Shown: positions 9,989 through 20,544 of the stretch, in pieces
Numbering within the stretch: the stretch's first letter is position 1
Layout of the letters: each line of letters starts with the position of its first letter
NCBI GenBank assembly: GCA_943138885.2
Contig: OW964577.2
Span: 9,941,263-10,005,262, forward strand
Length of the DNA: 64,000 bases
Direction: 5' to 3'
Source: Tholera decimalis
Taxonomy: Eukaryota; Arthropoda; Insecta; Lepidoptera; Noctuidae
Translations under genes and position numbers: made by a program
Notes under the pieces: model-generated
Databases searched by the model: none
What the model was told of the DNA's origin: nothing
The model's input: the letters and a program-made list of their open reading frames with translations, nothing else

Positions 9989-10422
9989 GATCACCCTTTC
10001 ATGAGATCTGAGAACTTTCAGAACTTTGCACACAATGTCCTCCAGCATTAAAATTCAACGTCATTCATTTTAAAACTAGTCTCAAAGAGAAACTCAAACG
10101 CCACTCCGATCGTTCCAGTATAATGTTCCCGCAAAAAATAACATCAAACCTAAATACCAACTACTTTTTTCCATCCAATCCGTTCGGAATCGTTCAATTT
10201 TCGTCGGATTCAGTTTTCAGAGGAAACTAATATGAAGTATTACCTCCGTCTGAAACCCGGGATCTAGGATTTGTCGGGATTTTTATTTTTATAACCTCAA
10301 AATGCATCCCGGGATTGTGCTTTTATAATATAATTTCATGTCCGTTCAATTCCAATTCGATTTGCAGGGTTAGACCAAAATGGTGGAGTTTTCTTCATAT
10401 TGGCCTATAACTTTTAATGTTG
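9989..10422. other. Unassigned sequence
   Basis: No family recognised; a gatccc/gggatt-rich patch lies at about 10250-10315. Confidence 0.45.
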
Positions 10423-10668
10423 ACTTTAAAATCTTCTCAGTTTTTAGTTGAAAGCTAAAGAGATTTGGAATAAAGAACCATCGTCATTGGCCATATTAAA
10501 AGTTTGTGATTTTCTATTAAAAATCGATAGACTTCATGGCTTGCAACTTTAAAATTTTCTCAGTTTTTAGGTGAAAGCTAAAGAGATTAGGAATAAAGAA
10601 CCATCGTCATTGGCCGTATTAAAAGTTTATGATTTTCTGTTAAAAATCGATAGACTTCAGGGGTTGCA
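10423..10668 (+). repeat. Two-copy 123-bp tandem duplication
   Basis: Units 10423-10545 and 10546-10668 are the same length and differ at few positions (for example aaatcttctc against aaattttctc). The outer edges also form an inverted pair, gactttaaaatcttc on the left and gaagattttaaagtt at about 10670-10684. Confidence 0.85.
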
Positions 10669-10684
10669 GGAAGATTTTAAAGTT

Positions 10685-10835
10685 ACAATGTTCTAACGTC
10701 ATACCGCGGTCCCGTACTGTTAGGGTGACTGAAGGAACAGAGTGGGTTTTCAGTCAGAAGTCTGACCCTACCTTTGGCTCCAACCAGAGCAGTGGAGTGA
10801 TTTAATGATTTTCTGTCCGAAAAAGAAAAGATTCA
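10685..10835 (-). repeat. Family N copy, 5' part
   Basis: In reverse: the accgcggtcccg block, ggttttcagtcagaagtctg, accagagcagtggagtgatt and taatgattttctg. Confidence 0.55.
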
Positions 10836-11226
10836 CAGAGAATTCCTCATTTCAGACTCCACTAGACTGACTGTAGGTAATAGAAATGTTGAGGGCCTTT
10901 TTGGTAAACCTGGTCCCCATAAAACAAGTCTTCAACTCTCGACACACATACGGCGATACTTCACATTGGCCCAAGTGAATAGTGATCTCGTAAATATCAG
11001 ACCAAAAAATTGTGTCTGTCCTCGCTTGACGCGATCGTAATCGTTTGAGTGGCTTCCCTTGTATCCTTAACATGAATAAATCGGCCGTCGGGGACTTTAA
11101 GGCTGTATACGCACTAGGCGGGGGAACGCTAAGTGGCTATACAGGACTATATACGAGCTGAATCGACGTTACTACTGCAAGTTGACGCAACCTTTCACAC
11201 GAATTTGGATTTTTCTTTTTTTCAAG
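10836..11226. other. Unassigned sequence
   Basis: Nothing recognisable. Confidence 0.5.
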
Positions 11227-11365
11227 AGAACTAATGTGGGTAGAATTCACATTACTATCAATCTTGTTAACCTTCCAAGTAAGCTAAATAGTATAGTGTA
11301 ATGGGTGGGGTTTGAACCTGCGACCTTTCGATCACAAGTCCGTCATCTTAGCCTTGAAATTGGGA
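11227..11365 (-). repeat. tRNA-like SINE, family B
   Basis: In reverse it has the B-box-like gggtttgaacctgcgacc, gatcacaagtccg, and the gtgggtagaattcacattac tail. The 'gtgaacccactccagacac' part is deleted. Confidence 0.75.
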
Positions 11366-12250
11366 TCCCCTTTAGAATGGTTTTGACTCTGTGTAGGTAT
11401 GTCAAAAATTAGAATGTGATACAAAAGACTGAATCATATATTTAGTTTTAATTGTAGTGAAAAGATGGAGTCTTTTTTTATTCTCCGACAAGGAATAAAG
11501 GATTATGGAATGACACAACCAAAAATATAAACTTTTGACTAGCCTTTAACAACATTTTATTTTTGTTTGCTCGAAAAATATCTACTGTTTCCATCGGGAT
11601 ATTTTTGTTTCTAGTTCCGATTCGGCTGAACAATTTTAATATTTTGTGACAAGCTAAATACCCAGATTCTGTACTGAAATAAAAATTCGGAATCGGCGAG
11701 GGAGAACAAATGTTTCTTTGAGGCGAAAACTGCCTCCATTTTGAGAGGAATAATGTTACGATGGCCTGTTAAATCGTTGATGAAGACAAACGCCTAAAAT
11801 AAACGTTGCCTTTTTGCTAAGATAATGTACAGCCTGATTAAAATAATAAAGCGTCTAGTTTTTTAAGCTAAGATGGGATAAATTATTAAAATTTCTAGCC
11901 AAGATAAGGAGAAAACTAGAAAGATAAAGAGGTTTTTTTTGTAATGCGTAAATCCTTGCATTTTAAAACCTAAAGGAGATGAGGGCTTCGGACAAAAGAT
12001 CCATTAGCAGTTTATTTAAGCCCTTGAGCGATATGTTTGTGATGTTTTTAATGGAATTGAAACATGCTGTTTTTTTTTAAACGTATGAAACCCTAGTATT
12101 AATCCCCTTATTGATTGGTGGATTAAATGATAGTTAGTGCAAACCCGCGTCGTTACTCGCGTGATCAAATCCTTTTAAAGTGGTCTATTTGGTTTCATTT
12201 GATACTCTTTTTGTTTGATATTTGTTTTCGAAATTCTTGTTTCATTATAT
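11366..12250. other. Unassigned AT-rich sequence
   Basis: No coding, RNA or repeat family recognised across 0.9 kb. Confidence 0.5.
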
Positions 12251-12341
12251 TAACCGACTTCAAAAATAGGAGGTTCCGTAGCCGAATGGCAACAAACAAA
12301 CATCCGAATTGAGAACCTCCTCCTTTTTTAGAAGTCGGTTA
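12251..12341. repeat. Inverted 'accgacttc' ends of a miniature family I-like insert
   Basis: aaccgacttcaaaaatagga at the left faces cctcctttttta, gaagtcggtt at the right. The same sequence edges the large family I copies at 46.8 and 62.4 kb. Between them lies mainly the start of repeat H, so this looks like an end fragment inserted there. Confidence 0.5.
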
Positions 12342-12798
12342 AAAAACGGAACCCTTATTAGTTTCGTCATGTCTGTGCGTCTGTCTGTCTGTCTGTCCGT
12401 CCATCCGTATGTCACAGCCATTTTATTCCGAAACTATTAGGACTATACATGTGAAACTTGGTAGATAGATGTATTCTGTGAACCACTTTCTGATTTTAAG
12501 AAAAAAAATAGAACATATTTAAAATAAAGGGGGGCTCCCCATACATAGAACTAAAATTTATAATTTATTTTTACATGAAACCTTGTGGTATCTATAGACA
12601 GGTCTTTAAAAATGACACTGAGGTTTCTAAAACCACTTTTTCATAAAGTTAATCCTTTAAAAGATATACGCTTCCTAAGTGGTAAAATGTGTCCCTCCCC
12701 TCTACCTTCTATAATAATGGAGTGAAAAATCTAAAAAAAATATATGTCTATAGATCTTAATGTAAACTTTCAGCAGTCAGCAGTTTTTGAAATACAGC

Positions 12799-13442
12799 GT
12801 ATTTATTTATTTATGTACACACATGACACTTACAAAAAAAAAAAAAAATTAAATACAGACAAAAGAGCACAAAGGTGCTGCTTATTTCCTAAGAAATTTC
12901 TTCCAGCAGACCTGCGACAGGAGAGTTCAAGGGGAGATGATAGACACAGTGTGTATAAATACTAGTTACGATAAATAAAACATACTTAGCTATACAATTA
13001 AACTATAATTATATAATAAACAAATATATACATACATAGAATTAAAATACATATTTATATTAATGCTATAAAAATATATACCTATAATAAATATATAAAA
13101 TTACGGGATGTTGGATAGGTAATGATCATTGACCAGCTTTTTAAAAATATTAATGGATTTAGCTTCCCGGATTTTAGCGGGAAGTGAGTTCCACAGTCGT
13201 ACTGCATGAAAGGAGAAGGAGTGGGAATAGAAACGGGTTTTATGGGATGGGAAATTGAGATGGAGTTTAAGGTGGGATCTACAATGTGCGTCTGTAGGAC
13301 GAGTGAATGAAAAACGATCACGCAGGTAGTTAGGATACGCAGGGTTAAATAGGATGTTGTACAAAAGGAATAATATTCGAGTGTTCCTGCGAAGATGGAT
13401 AGGGAGCCACTTGAGATCCTTGCGAAACTGAGAGACATGATC
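12799..13442 (-). mobile_element. 5'-truncated LINE (family G) nested in family H
   Basis: Interrupts H between cagc and taaaacc. A candidate 6-bp duplication GTATTT lies at 12799-12804 and 13443-13448. On the minus strand it carries a LINE C-terminus, a 3'UTR, an A-rich tract and an (AAAT)n tail at the low-coordinate end. Confidence 0.8.
13101..13442 (-). pseudogene. LINE family G reverse-transcriptase C-terminus
   Basis: An open frame of about 113 codons: DHVSQFRKDLKWLPIHLR, then LFLLYNILFNPAYPNYLRD, then FHAVRLWNSLPAKIREA and a stop. The KWLPI…R…LWNSLP pattern is the post-RT C-terminal region of Jockey/CR1-type LINEs. The frame is intact but lacks the endonuclease and RT domains, so it cannot mobilise itself. 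Upstream codons of the frame belong to the H flank, not to the LINE. Confidence 0.75.
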
Positions 13443-13644
13443 GTATTTTATAAAACCGCAAATATAACTTTGTAATTCATACAAACACTATGAAAAACAA
13501 AGTTATTTAGCGCAGTTGTAAAAAATGTAAATAACATAGTTTTAATAAAGTAAGGTTTTTTTTTGTCAAATATTATATTATTATTATAGTTACTACGGAA
13601 CCCTTCATGGGCGAGTCTGACTCGCACTTGGCCAATTTTTTATT

Positions 13645-13815
13645 TACAGTCAAATTGTGCGGGTAGTCTGAAGCCAGAAAATCTGACACTAGTCTTGCCA
13701 AGGGGTATCTTATACCCAGTTACTGGTTGTAGAGGTGAGATAGGAAGTCGCTCCGTGTAAAACACTAATACTCAGCTGCATTGGTTAAACTGAAAGCCGA
13801 CTCCAACTTAGTTCT
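13645..13815 (+). repeat. Family K copy
   Basis: agccagaaaatctgacacta, ttgccaaggggtatcttata, agtcgctccgtgtaaaacac and actgaaagccgactccaact in order. It adjoins a T-rich run that begins the next family N copy. Confidence 0.7.
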
Positions 13816-14110
13816 TTTTTTTTTAACGTGGTAAAATCATCAGATGAGTCCTCCCACCCCGGGCAGGGCAGGAGGGACTGTCAGACTTGTACTAACTAAA
13901 ATCCACGGTATTCCTTCAATAGCCCTTTACGTACCGGGGTCACGGTAACGGGATGAGTCCCACGACCCCGGCAGGCTTCGGCCCTCTGCAGAGGGGGCCT
14001 CGTCATGTTGCTGACGCTCTTTGAGGCGCGCGTGGAACACGACGCGCCGTCGACCCGGGCATGGTCCATGGTCGGACAGCGAGTTGCCCTTTACTAAAAG
14101 GCTAACTAGA
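13816..14110 (+). repeat. Family N copy, the most complete
   Basis: Runs from a T tract through agatgagtcctcccaccccg, actgtcagacttgtactaac, cgaccccggcaggcttcggc, ctctttgaggcgcgcgtgga and cgccgtcgacccgggcatgg. It is GC-rich at the 3' side and has no frame longer than about 60 codons. Confidence 0.65.
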
Positions 14111-14904
14111 TGATGACGGTCAATTCATGTCTTTTGTTAAAGTTGAAAAAAAAAAGTGTTTACTAGACAAACAATCATTTATCAGAATCTTTATCATTTG
14201 GCCGGATTATAAAAGATGTTTTAAGTGAATCATTTTGTTACTTTCAGGTACAAAGCTTCATGTTAAATTAAAATGTTTAGGACTGTTTTAAATTGGATTC
14301 TCTTCAATTTACTTGTAAACGATTTTTTTTTTACGCCAAGCTGAATAAACAGTCTTTTAAAAAGGCTTTCAAAGGAACTTGGATTTTTTATTTATTAATT
14401 TAAAATTGAAATACTGTTTATTCAAAAGATCTACTTTGAAACGATTATGTGGTATAATCTTTTCAAAGAAGATAAAGGAAAATAGCCTGGTCTGGAGTTA
14501 CTGACAAACTTGTTTCGTTTGTATGTAACCGATTTCAAATATAATTAGATGCCCTCTTGCCTTATGTCTTCATGGTATCTTATAAAAACTGAAACGTACT
14601 ATATTTATAAGTTTTTAAGCTAACATGGTCAAAAATTAAGTACCTAAGTAAGTTCTAGTGATACGATATTCATGTCACCAAAACTTTTCAACTTTCAGGT
14701 TTCAGCAGGTTTCAACAAAACCCAAAAGTTTCAAATATATCGCGTGTTGTCAACCATCGAATTTATGTGGGATTTATTGCTTTTAAAAGTATCAATACTT
14801 AAAATATAGAGAATCTTTAATATTACCTATATACTATACAGGTAATCAAAATATTCTTCAATCTTACGGGGTTTGCAATGATCTGGAGATACCCTTGTTT
14901 ATGC
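14111..14904. other. Unassigned AT-rich sequence
   Basis: Nothing recognisable. Confidence 0.5.
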
Positions 14905-15120
14905 TTTTTTTTGGGAGATAGGGGGCAATCATTAAATGACTCCTTCGGCTCTAGGTGACGCGGATACACAGTGTCAGACTTCTGCTGACTAGCTTGCGTT
15001 CCGGGACCGTGTTGTCTCGTAAGATCATTACCACATTCCAGGCATGCAATGGTTCGTCTGGCTAGGTCAATGGTGCCGCATGTTCCTTGAGGCACGTGTG
15101 GAACACGACCTGCTGTCTAT
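14905..15120 (+). repeat. Family N copy
   Basis: ttaaatgactccttcggctc, gtgtcagacttctgctgact, tccttgaggcacgtgtggaa and cacgacctgctgtct. Confidence 0.65.
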
Positions 15121-15640
15121 TAACTATTATGTGCCTACCTTTGGATATAATGCTGTCAAATTACTGTCTTTACAATGCCGTAATGATCTCGTAATGATCA
15201 CTTGTACAACAAGTGACAACTGGGAGCAATTGCTTGGCAAGGCTCGTCTTAATACCTAAACAAATGTACAAAGATCGACACTCTTCCTCTCTCAAATATG
15301 TCCAAAACAGTATTACAAAATAACACCCACAACTAAAATTGTATTCACAGTCAGGATTCACTAGTATCCATTAAATATTTAGTTACAGACAATTTACATA
15401 AAATCCTAGGGCTTAACAGAGCAATCGAATGCTGATATATTTCAATAAACGTGCTGAAGTAAAAATATGATGTATGCGCGGGCGTCGCCGCCGGTATAAA
15501 TCGGGCCGATTGTCGTCTGAACGTTCGGTCCGAATCGGCCATTATAGATGTGCGTTTTGCGTGACAGTAGGGTTGATACGGATTTCATGTTTTATAGTGC
15601 ATAGGTTAAATAGGCTTAGCTATAATATTATATAGCAGGT
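15121..15640. other. Unassigned, with a TATA-like core
   Basis: ggtataaatcggg lies at about 15492-15504 within a short CpG-rich patch whose flanks partly pair (cgggccgatt with aatcggcc). It could be a core promoter, but no coding follows. Confidence 0.35.
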
Positions 15641-15644
15641 TTGC

Positions 15645-15860
15645 TGAAATTTGAGTATTGGTGTAATTTGGTTGGGAATACTTTCATTGTGCGTACAGCT
15701 AAGGAGTGGAATTCCCTGATTTCCTGATAGCTAAAACCTAAGGGTCTTTATGTCAAGAGTGAATAGTTACTTCTAGGCAATCGTGCTTCGTCTTCGACCA
15801 CATCATCGCTTACTATCATGTGAGATAGTGGTTAAACGCGAGCCTATCATGAATAAAAAC
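15645..15860 (+). pseudogene. Family E LINE C-terminus, decayed
   Basis: gttgggaatactttcattgt, gctaaggagtggaattccct, then tcaagagtgaatag and cgaccacatcatcgcttac. It corresponds to codons for NTFIVRTAKEWNS, with part of the LPESVFPD stretch deleted and stops present. Confidence 0.7.
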
Positions 15861-15957
15861 TACTTCTTGCTTTTATTTAAGTTGAGAAAGCTGTAAGACT
15901 CATTTTGATTTCTAATTTCGTCGTTAAGTTTTAGTACTTACATACAGAAAACATGTC

Positions 15958-16050
15958 CATATGTGTGGGTGGGGTTCAAACACGCGACCACTCGATTGCA
16001 AGTCCGACAACTTATTCATTAGGCTACTGACGTTTTCAGGGTCAATATTT
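15958..16050 (-). repeat. tRNA-like SINE, family B, head only
   Basis: In reverse: tgtgtgggtggggttcaaac, cgcgaccactcgattgcaag, ttaggctactgacg. The tail is missing. Confidence 0.65.
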
Positions 16051-16830
16051 GAGTGAATTGGAACTGAGGTTGTACAAATCTTTTAGTTTGCTTGCAATGT
16101 GTGTTGGTTTGTCGAAGTCAAATGTTGCAAATTAAATTAGAAACACTTCCTCTTTTTACAGGCACTGATTTTCCGTCTAAAGTCGGCTCAAGACAAGCCG
16201 ATACAGACTAAATGTTTTTTTTCATTCCTGAACATTAAGAATATTTCAATCAGAATTAATATGTATTTTTATTAATATTACACACATATTCCCGTCACAA
16301 CCCTACGCAACAGGCTTACCGTTGCGTAGGTACCTACCCTGCATTTGAATGCAGTGGACGAGCTGCACGTTTGATAGACGTTAACCATTCTCACATATCC
16401 ATGCGCGAATATGCTAACCAATGCGAATATGCTATCCATGCGCGAATATGCGCTATTTGTGTTAAGCGCGCTTAATTATTCAAACCATAAATTCTCATGT
16501 TCGAACATTGTTTTGCATTTAATACTGGTAATTTTGTATATGTAGGTCGATGAGTTCGCTGTTAATTAGTAAAGCAAATCGATTGATGTGTGAAGTTAAG
16601 TTGCGCTTGATGTGGTTGGTTTTTAGATGGGTGATGGTTGGTATGTATTAAGTATTTACAATAGGACTCCCTGTCAGTTATGTAAGTGCTCTCATTGTTG
16701 TACTATGGTGATTTTGTTAAGATGACCGATCGCATGGTAGATTAGAGCAAGTTCATTGGACAGAAAGGGACGCAGCAGTTAGATAAGACTCTTTATAAAC
16801 AAATAATCTCCCCATCCGATGATCCTATAA
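16051..16830. other. Unassigned, with a three-unit minisatellite
   Basis: At 16397-16453 an approximately 19-bp unit (atccatgcgcgaatatgct) occurs three times with small changes. The rest matches nothing. Confidence 0.55.
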
Positions 16831-17035
16831 CCTATTTAGGAATACTTTCATTGAAAGCACAGCTAAGGAGTGGAATTCCCTGCCTAAGTCCGTATTCCCT
16901 GATAGCTATAGGTAACCTTGATGTCATTAAGTGTGAATAGGTTACTTCTAGGTAAGCGTCCTTTATTTTCGACCTCATCATAGCTTACCATCAGGTGAGA
17001 TGGTGGTCTAACGCTAGCCTATCATCAAGAAAACG
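16831..17035 (+). pseudogene. Family E LINE C-terminus, decayed
   Basis: ttaggaatactttcattgaa, gctaaggagtggaattccct, and the cgacctcatcatagcttacc, atcaggtgagatggtggtct end. Indels break the frame. Confidence 0.7.
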
Positions 17036-17276
17036 TAACTTTTCCATTTCACAATCAAACTGCCAATCTCAGCCGTTAGAAATTGAATAATTCGCTCAAT
17101 AAATTATCATAAATTGAGTCGAATGAGGGCCCTGGATCATTTTACTGGGGGGTGGGGGAAATTATGTTAGTTACATATTATCGTAACTTTATATTAAGGC
17201 CTACATAATTTTGGCCTCATTATCTAGTAGGTCAAAGAGTAGGACATAGATAGGTACGGCAAGGTGCTGAAATACA

Positions 17277-17480
17277 GTTTGTTAACTAACAGAGGGCGTT
17301 CCCGTTAACCCGCAATAGTATAGCATCCATGCAAAAAAAATATTATCATTCGAAAACAAAATGTTTTTTTTTTTTTTAATATTAAAATATTCACTAAAAA
17401 TGTTAAATTGATACGTAAAAGAAACACTCTGTACATGCGTACGTATTCATAAATAAATTGCGATTGCCGTCCTTCAAGTA
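17277..17480 (+). repeat. Family M copy 2
   Basis: Aligns with 7171-7380 throughout. Here the internal T run is pure and a gtaaaagaaacactctgtac stretch keeps the complement of the first copy's right hairpin arm. Confidence 0.7.
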
Positions 17481-17589
17481 CCAACCCAACGAGTAAGCGG
17501 AAGCGGTCATGAGACTGACTCCTCAGCTGGTGTTGGTGCATGAGATGGTCATAAGTTTTGAAAAGAGTAAATTATGGATTTTTTGTTGG

Positions 17590-17875
17590 TTCTTTTTTAT
17601 TGATAATAGGTTCGCGTTTGACCACCATCTCCCCTGATGGTTAGTGAAGATGTGGTCGAAGATGGAGCACGCTTACCTAAAAGTAACCTATTCACACTTG
17701 ACTTAAAGACTCCTAGGTTATAGCTATCGGGAAACACAGACTCCGGCAGGGAATTCCACTCCTTTGCTGTACGCACAATGAAAGTATTCCCAAAACGTTT
17801 AGTGCGTAAGGGTGGGATGTCAACCATGTAACGATGGCGCATCGCCGTTCTTCAATTCCGAACCGTGCACTAACT
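17590..17875 (-). pseudogene. Family E LINE C-terminus, open frame
   Basis: The minus strand encodes MRHRYMVDIPPLRTKRFGNT, FIVRTAKEWNSLPESVFPDS and LGVFKSSVNRLLLGKRAPSS without a stop until after 17597. It is the last 80 or so residues of a Jockey-type ORF2, with its aggttcgcgtttgaccacca 3' end. Confidence 0.8.
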
Positions 17876-17904
17876 TCTGCCGACGTAGGCCTATGTTAAA
17901 GCTA

Positions 17905-18115
17905 TACTAATATCATAAAGCAGAAAAGTTTGTTTGTTTCTTTAAACGCGTTAAATCTTCTAAAGCACTGGGTGGATTTGGATAAAATTTGATTTGGAGT
18001 AGATTGAAACTTGAGGAAAGTTATAGGCTACTTTTTAACTTGCAGAAGAAGACGGGCTGTGTTTTATTGTGATAAAGTCCACGAGAACGAATCCCCGGGC
18101 GACTGCTGGTAAGTT
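17905..18115 (+). repeat. Family A variant copy
   Basis: agctatactaatatcataaa, aagcactgggtggatttgga, gttataggctactttttaac, then gtccacgagaacgaatcccc and cgggcgactgctgg. It belongs to the subtype at 38.7 and 60.7 kb. Confidence 0.7.
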
Positions 18116-18393
18116 ATACTATAATTCTCAATGAAATAGTATATCTCCCCTAAAATTGTCAATAAACTTGATCTATGCGCATCAACTACCGCCGTTTCGG
18201 TATTTAGTTAAATTTGCATATTTTATCCGAGAGCCACTGTTGTCTTAGGGTTGTTGACCTTTTGACAGCTAAGCCACTGCGGTGACTATCAAGTTAGTAT
18301 TTCGGCACTTGTTCAGTAAATCACTTCGTGTGATCTCACTGTTATAAGTGTGCATTGAAATTACTAGCCACTTGAACTTTACTATGAACTGCA

Positions 18394-19044
18394 ATGTACT
18401 ATGTTGTCTGTGGTAATTTTGGTCCGTTTATCGAGGCTAAGGCTCAGCTAGCAGCAAAAAAGTTGGGAATCCTAGCAAAGGTGAGACGGTACTTCACACC
18501 GGAACAGATGCTCAATCTCTATCAAGCCCAGGTTCAGTCGTGTATGGAGTACTGCTCTCATCTTTGGGATGGATCTGCCAAATACCAACTGGACGCGCTT
18601 GAGTTTATCGAGAAACGGGCCAAGAGACTCATTGGCAACGATTCACTGGTCGAATCAAAGCTCCAGAGCCTTGACATCGACGACGAGTTGCAAGTCTATC
18701 GGTTTTCTATGTTTACATTTTGGGGAGTGTGCGATGGAATTACACAATCTAATTCCGCCAAGCCCATTCCATCATCGGACTATAAGACAAACGGCGATGC
18801 GCCATCGTTACATGGTGGATATCCCACCCATACGCACAAAACGTTTTGGGAATACTTTCATTGTGCGTACGGCTAAGGAGTGGAATTCCCTGCCGGAATC
18901 TGTTTCCTGATCGCTACAACCCGGGAGTCTTTAAGTCAAGAGTGAATAGGTTACTTCTAGGCAAGCGTGCTCCATCTTCGACCACATCATCACTTACCAT
19001 CAGGGGAGATGGCGGTCAAACGCGAGCCTATTATCAATTTAAAA
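18394..19044 (+). pseudogene. Family E LINE ORF2 C-terminus, longest copy
   Basis: The longest relic of this Jockey-like LINE. The first frame (to about 18700) gives KKLGILAKVRRYFTPEQ, NLYQAQVQSCMEYCSHLWDG and FIEKRAKRLIGNDSL, the post-RT region. A frameshift near 18720 moves to HFGECAMELHNLIPPSPFHH, then MRHRYMVDIPPIRTKRFGNT. A second shift leads to SRVNRLLLGKRAPSST. The CMEYC.HLW and RTAKEWNSLPESV motifs identify the group. The RT and endonuclease are absent, and at least two frameshifts make it dead. Confidence 0.85.
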
Positions 19045-19549
19045 AAAATCAGTCTGTGTTAAGCACTTCTCATGTTTCATTTATTAGGTTATGGGCTTAT
19101 TAATTTATTCTTTATCTAGTGGACAATTCATCGGAAACTATTAATATTTCAAAAAATATTTCAAAGTGCAATAGTTTACATAGTTGTACTGTGATTACAA
19201 AAGTATTTTCATAAAACTGTACAACGTATTTGAACAGTCAAAATGGCCGGCAAAGGGCTTAAGTTACATTGTGAATGTGCCGAAACTAAAATGCAGGGAA
19301 AACTACGTCTAGTGGGTTTTTGCTCCTCTTCCTTTTAAGTGGATTTCACGAAGACTAAATAATTTTAGGAATTTGGTTCATTTCCAAAAGTATGTTCATA
19401 TCAAGCTTGGTACACTTATGGGTGGTTTCATATTAGTATAAATAGGTTTAGTTTTACCTATCTTTATCACCTTTCCGCTGTTTATTTCATTGCCCGTAAT
19501 TCTAAGTCCCATGTAACAGCGGATAAACCTTTATTATTAACTTTTTAGG
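19045..19549. other. Unassigned sequence
   Basis: Nothing recognisable. Confidence 0.5.
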
Positions 19550-19835
19550 AGGAAAAAATCAATAAATAACTTATTCCGTTCTTGGTGGAGCGACAGACTC
19601 ATACGGACTAAAAATCCATCCTGTTTCCTTCAGTCGCCGATGCGTTCTCGAGTTGCGTTATGTCGTCATAATATTCTTGCAACCCGTCGATTGGGCCCCG
19701 TCAATGGTGCTAACGAACACGACGCGCTGTCGACCTGGGAAGAGCGGGCTAGCCTAGCTTTTACTCTAAAATACCCCGGAAATAAAACCAAAACGTCGTG
19801 GTCAGTTGTCGTCGCGCTGGCGTGACCAACGAGAA
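19550..19835 (+). repeat. Family N copy, diverged
   Basis: gttcttggtggagcgacaga, actaaaaatccatcctgttt, aacacgacgcgctgtcgacc match N in order; the middle differs. Confidence 0.5.
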
Positions 19836-19919
19836 TGTTAACGTATTTCTCATAAGATCTTAAATAAAATGCAGTTCACATAAAATGAGATAAAAGTGGT
19901 AATCACTTTCATTATCATC

Positions 19920-20055
19920 TGTCTGGCATTTTGCCAACTGTTTATTGGGTGAGGTTCCAGTCTAACCGGACGCAGCTGAGTCCCAGTGTTCTACATGGAG
20001 CGACTGCCTCCCGTCTGACCTCTATAACCCAGTTTAGGGCAATCAAGTGGTACAT
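19920..20055 (-). repeat. Family K copy, 3' half
   Basis: In reverse: tgaggttccagtctaaccgg, acgcagctgagtcccagtgt, tctacatggagcgactgcct, then cccagttt. Confidence 0.65.
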
Positions 20056-20079
20056 TAAACTGACCTCTAAAGAATTGAT

Positions 20080-20152
20080 GAAAATGACCCGCCCACTGTA
20101 ACACCCTTTGTAGTTCTTAAGTCCTTATTTATTTCTGTTACAGTGTACAATC
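20080..20152 (+). repeat. Family L LINE 3' end fragment
   Basis: gacccgcccactgtaacacc, ttaagtccttatttatttct, gttacagtgtacaat. Confidence 0.5.
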
Positions 20153-20236
20153 CTACTTCCTACTAATCCTTCCTACTATCCTACTAATCCTACTTCCTAC
20201 TAATCCTACTTCCTTCCTACTAATTCCTACTTCTTA
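20153..20236 (+). repeat. Minisatellite built from the family A edge
   Basis: Repeated 'cctacttcctactaat' variants lead straight into 'actaatattataaatgcg', the start of family A. The array looks like slippage at that repeat's edge. Confidence 0.75.
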
Positions 20237-20453
20237 CTAATATTATAAATGCGAAAGTTTGTGATGATGGATGGATGTTTGTTACTCTTTCACGCAAAAA
20301 CTACTGAACGGATCTGACTAAAATTTGGTAAGTAGATAGTTGACATCCTGGATTAACACATAGGCTACATTTTATCCCGGAATTCCCACGGGATCGGGGT
20401 TTACGCGGGAAAAACCTCCCACGCGGCACGAAGTCGCGGACAAAAGCTAGTAA
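20237..20453 (+). repeat. Family A copy, best preserved
   Basis: All landmarks are present in order: ttactaatattataaatgcg, tttcacgcaaaaactactga, acggatctgactaaaatttg, gatagttgacatcctggatt, ggaattcccacgggatcggg, acgaagtcgcggacaaaagc. Confidence 0.85.
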
Positions 20454-20544
20454 AGAGTATATCTATATATCTATGACCTTACAGGGCCACGGGTTGTCTG
20501 TAAGAGATTGCCTTATGCGATAATATCCCTGATTTTACACTGGT

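Larger units (their letters stand above)
12268..13640 (+). repeat. Family H copy 1, split by a LINE
   Basis: Left part 12268-12798 and right part 13443-13640 are colinear with the uninterrupted copy at 58385-59195. Shared landmarks include ggactatacatgtgaaactt, ggggggctccccatacat and a right end of acggaacccttcatgggc, then gcgagtctgactcgc. The class is unknown. H was here before LINE G landed in it. Confidence 0.8.

Noticed and set aside
13082..13438. A second 118-codon ORF in LINE G
   Set aside because: Overlaps the recognisable C-terminal frame in another phase and has no motifs.
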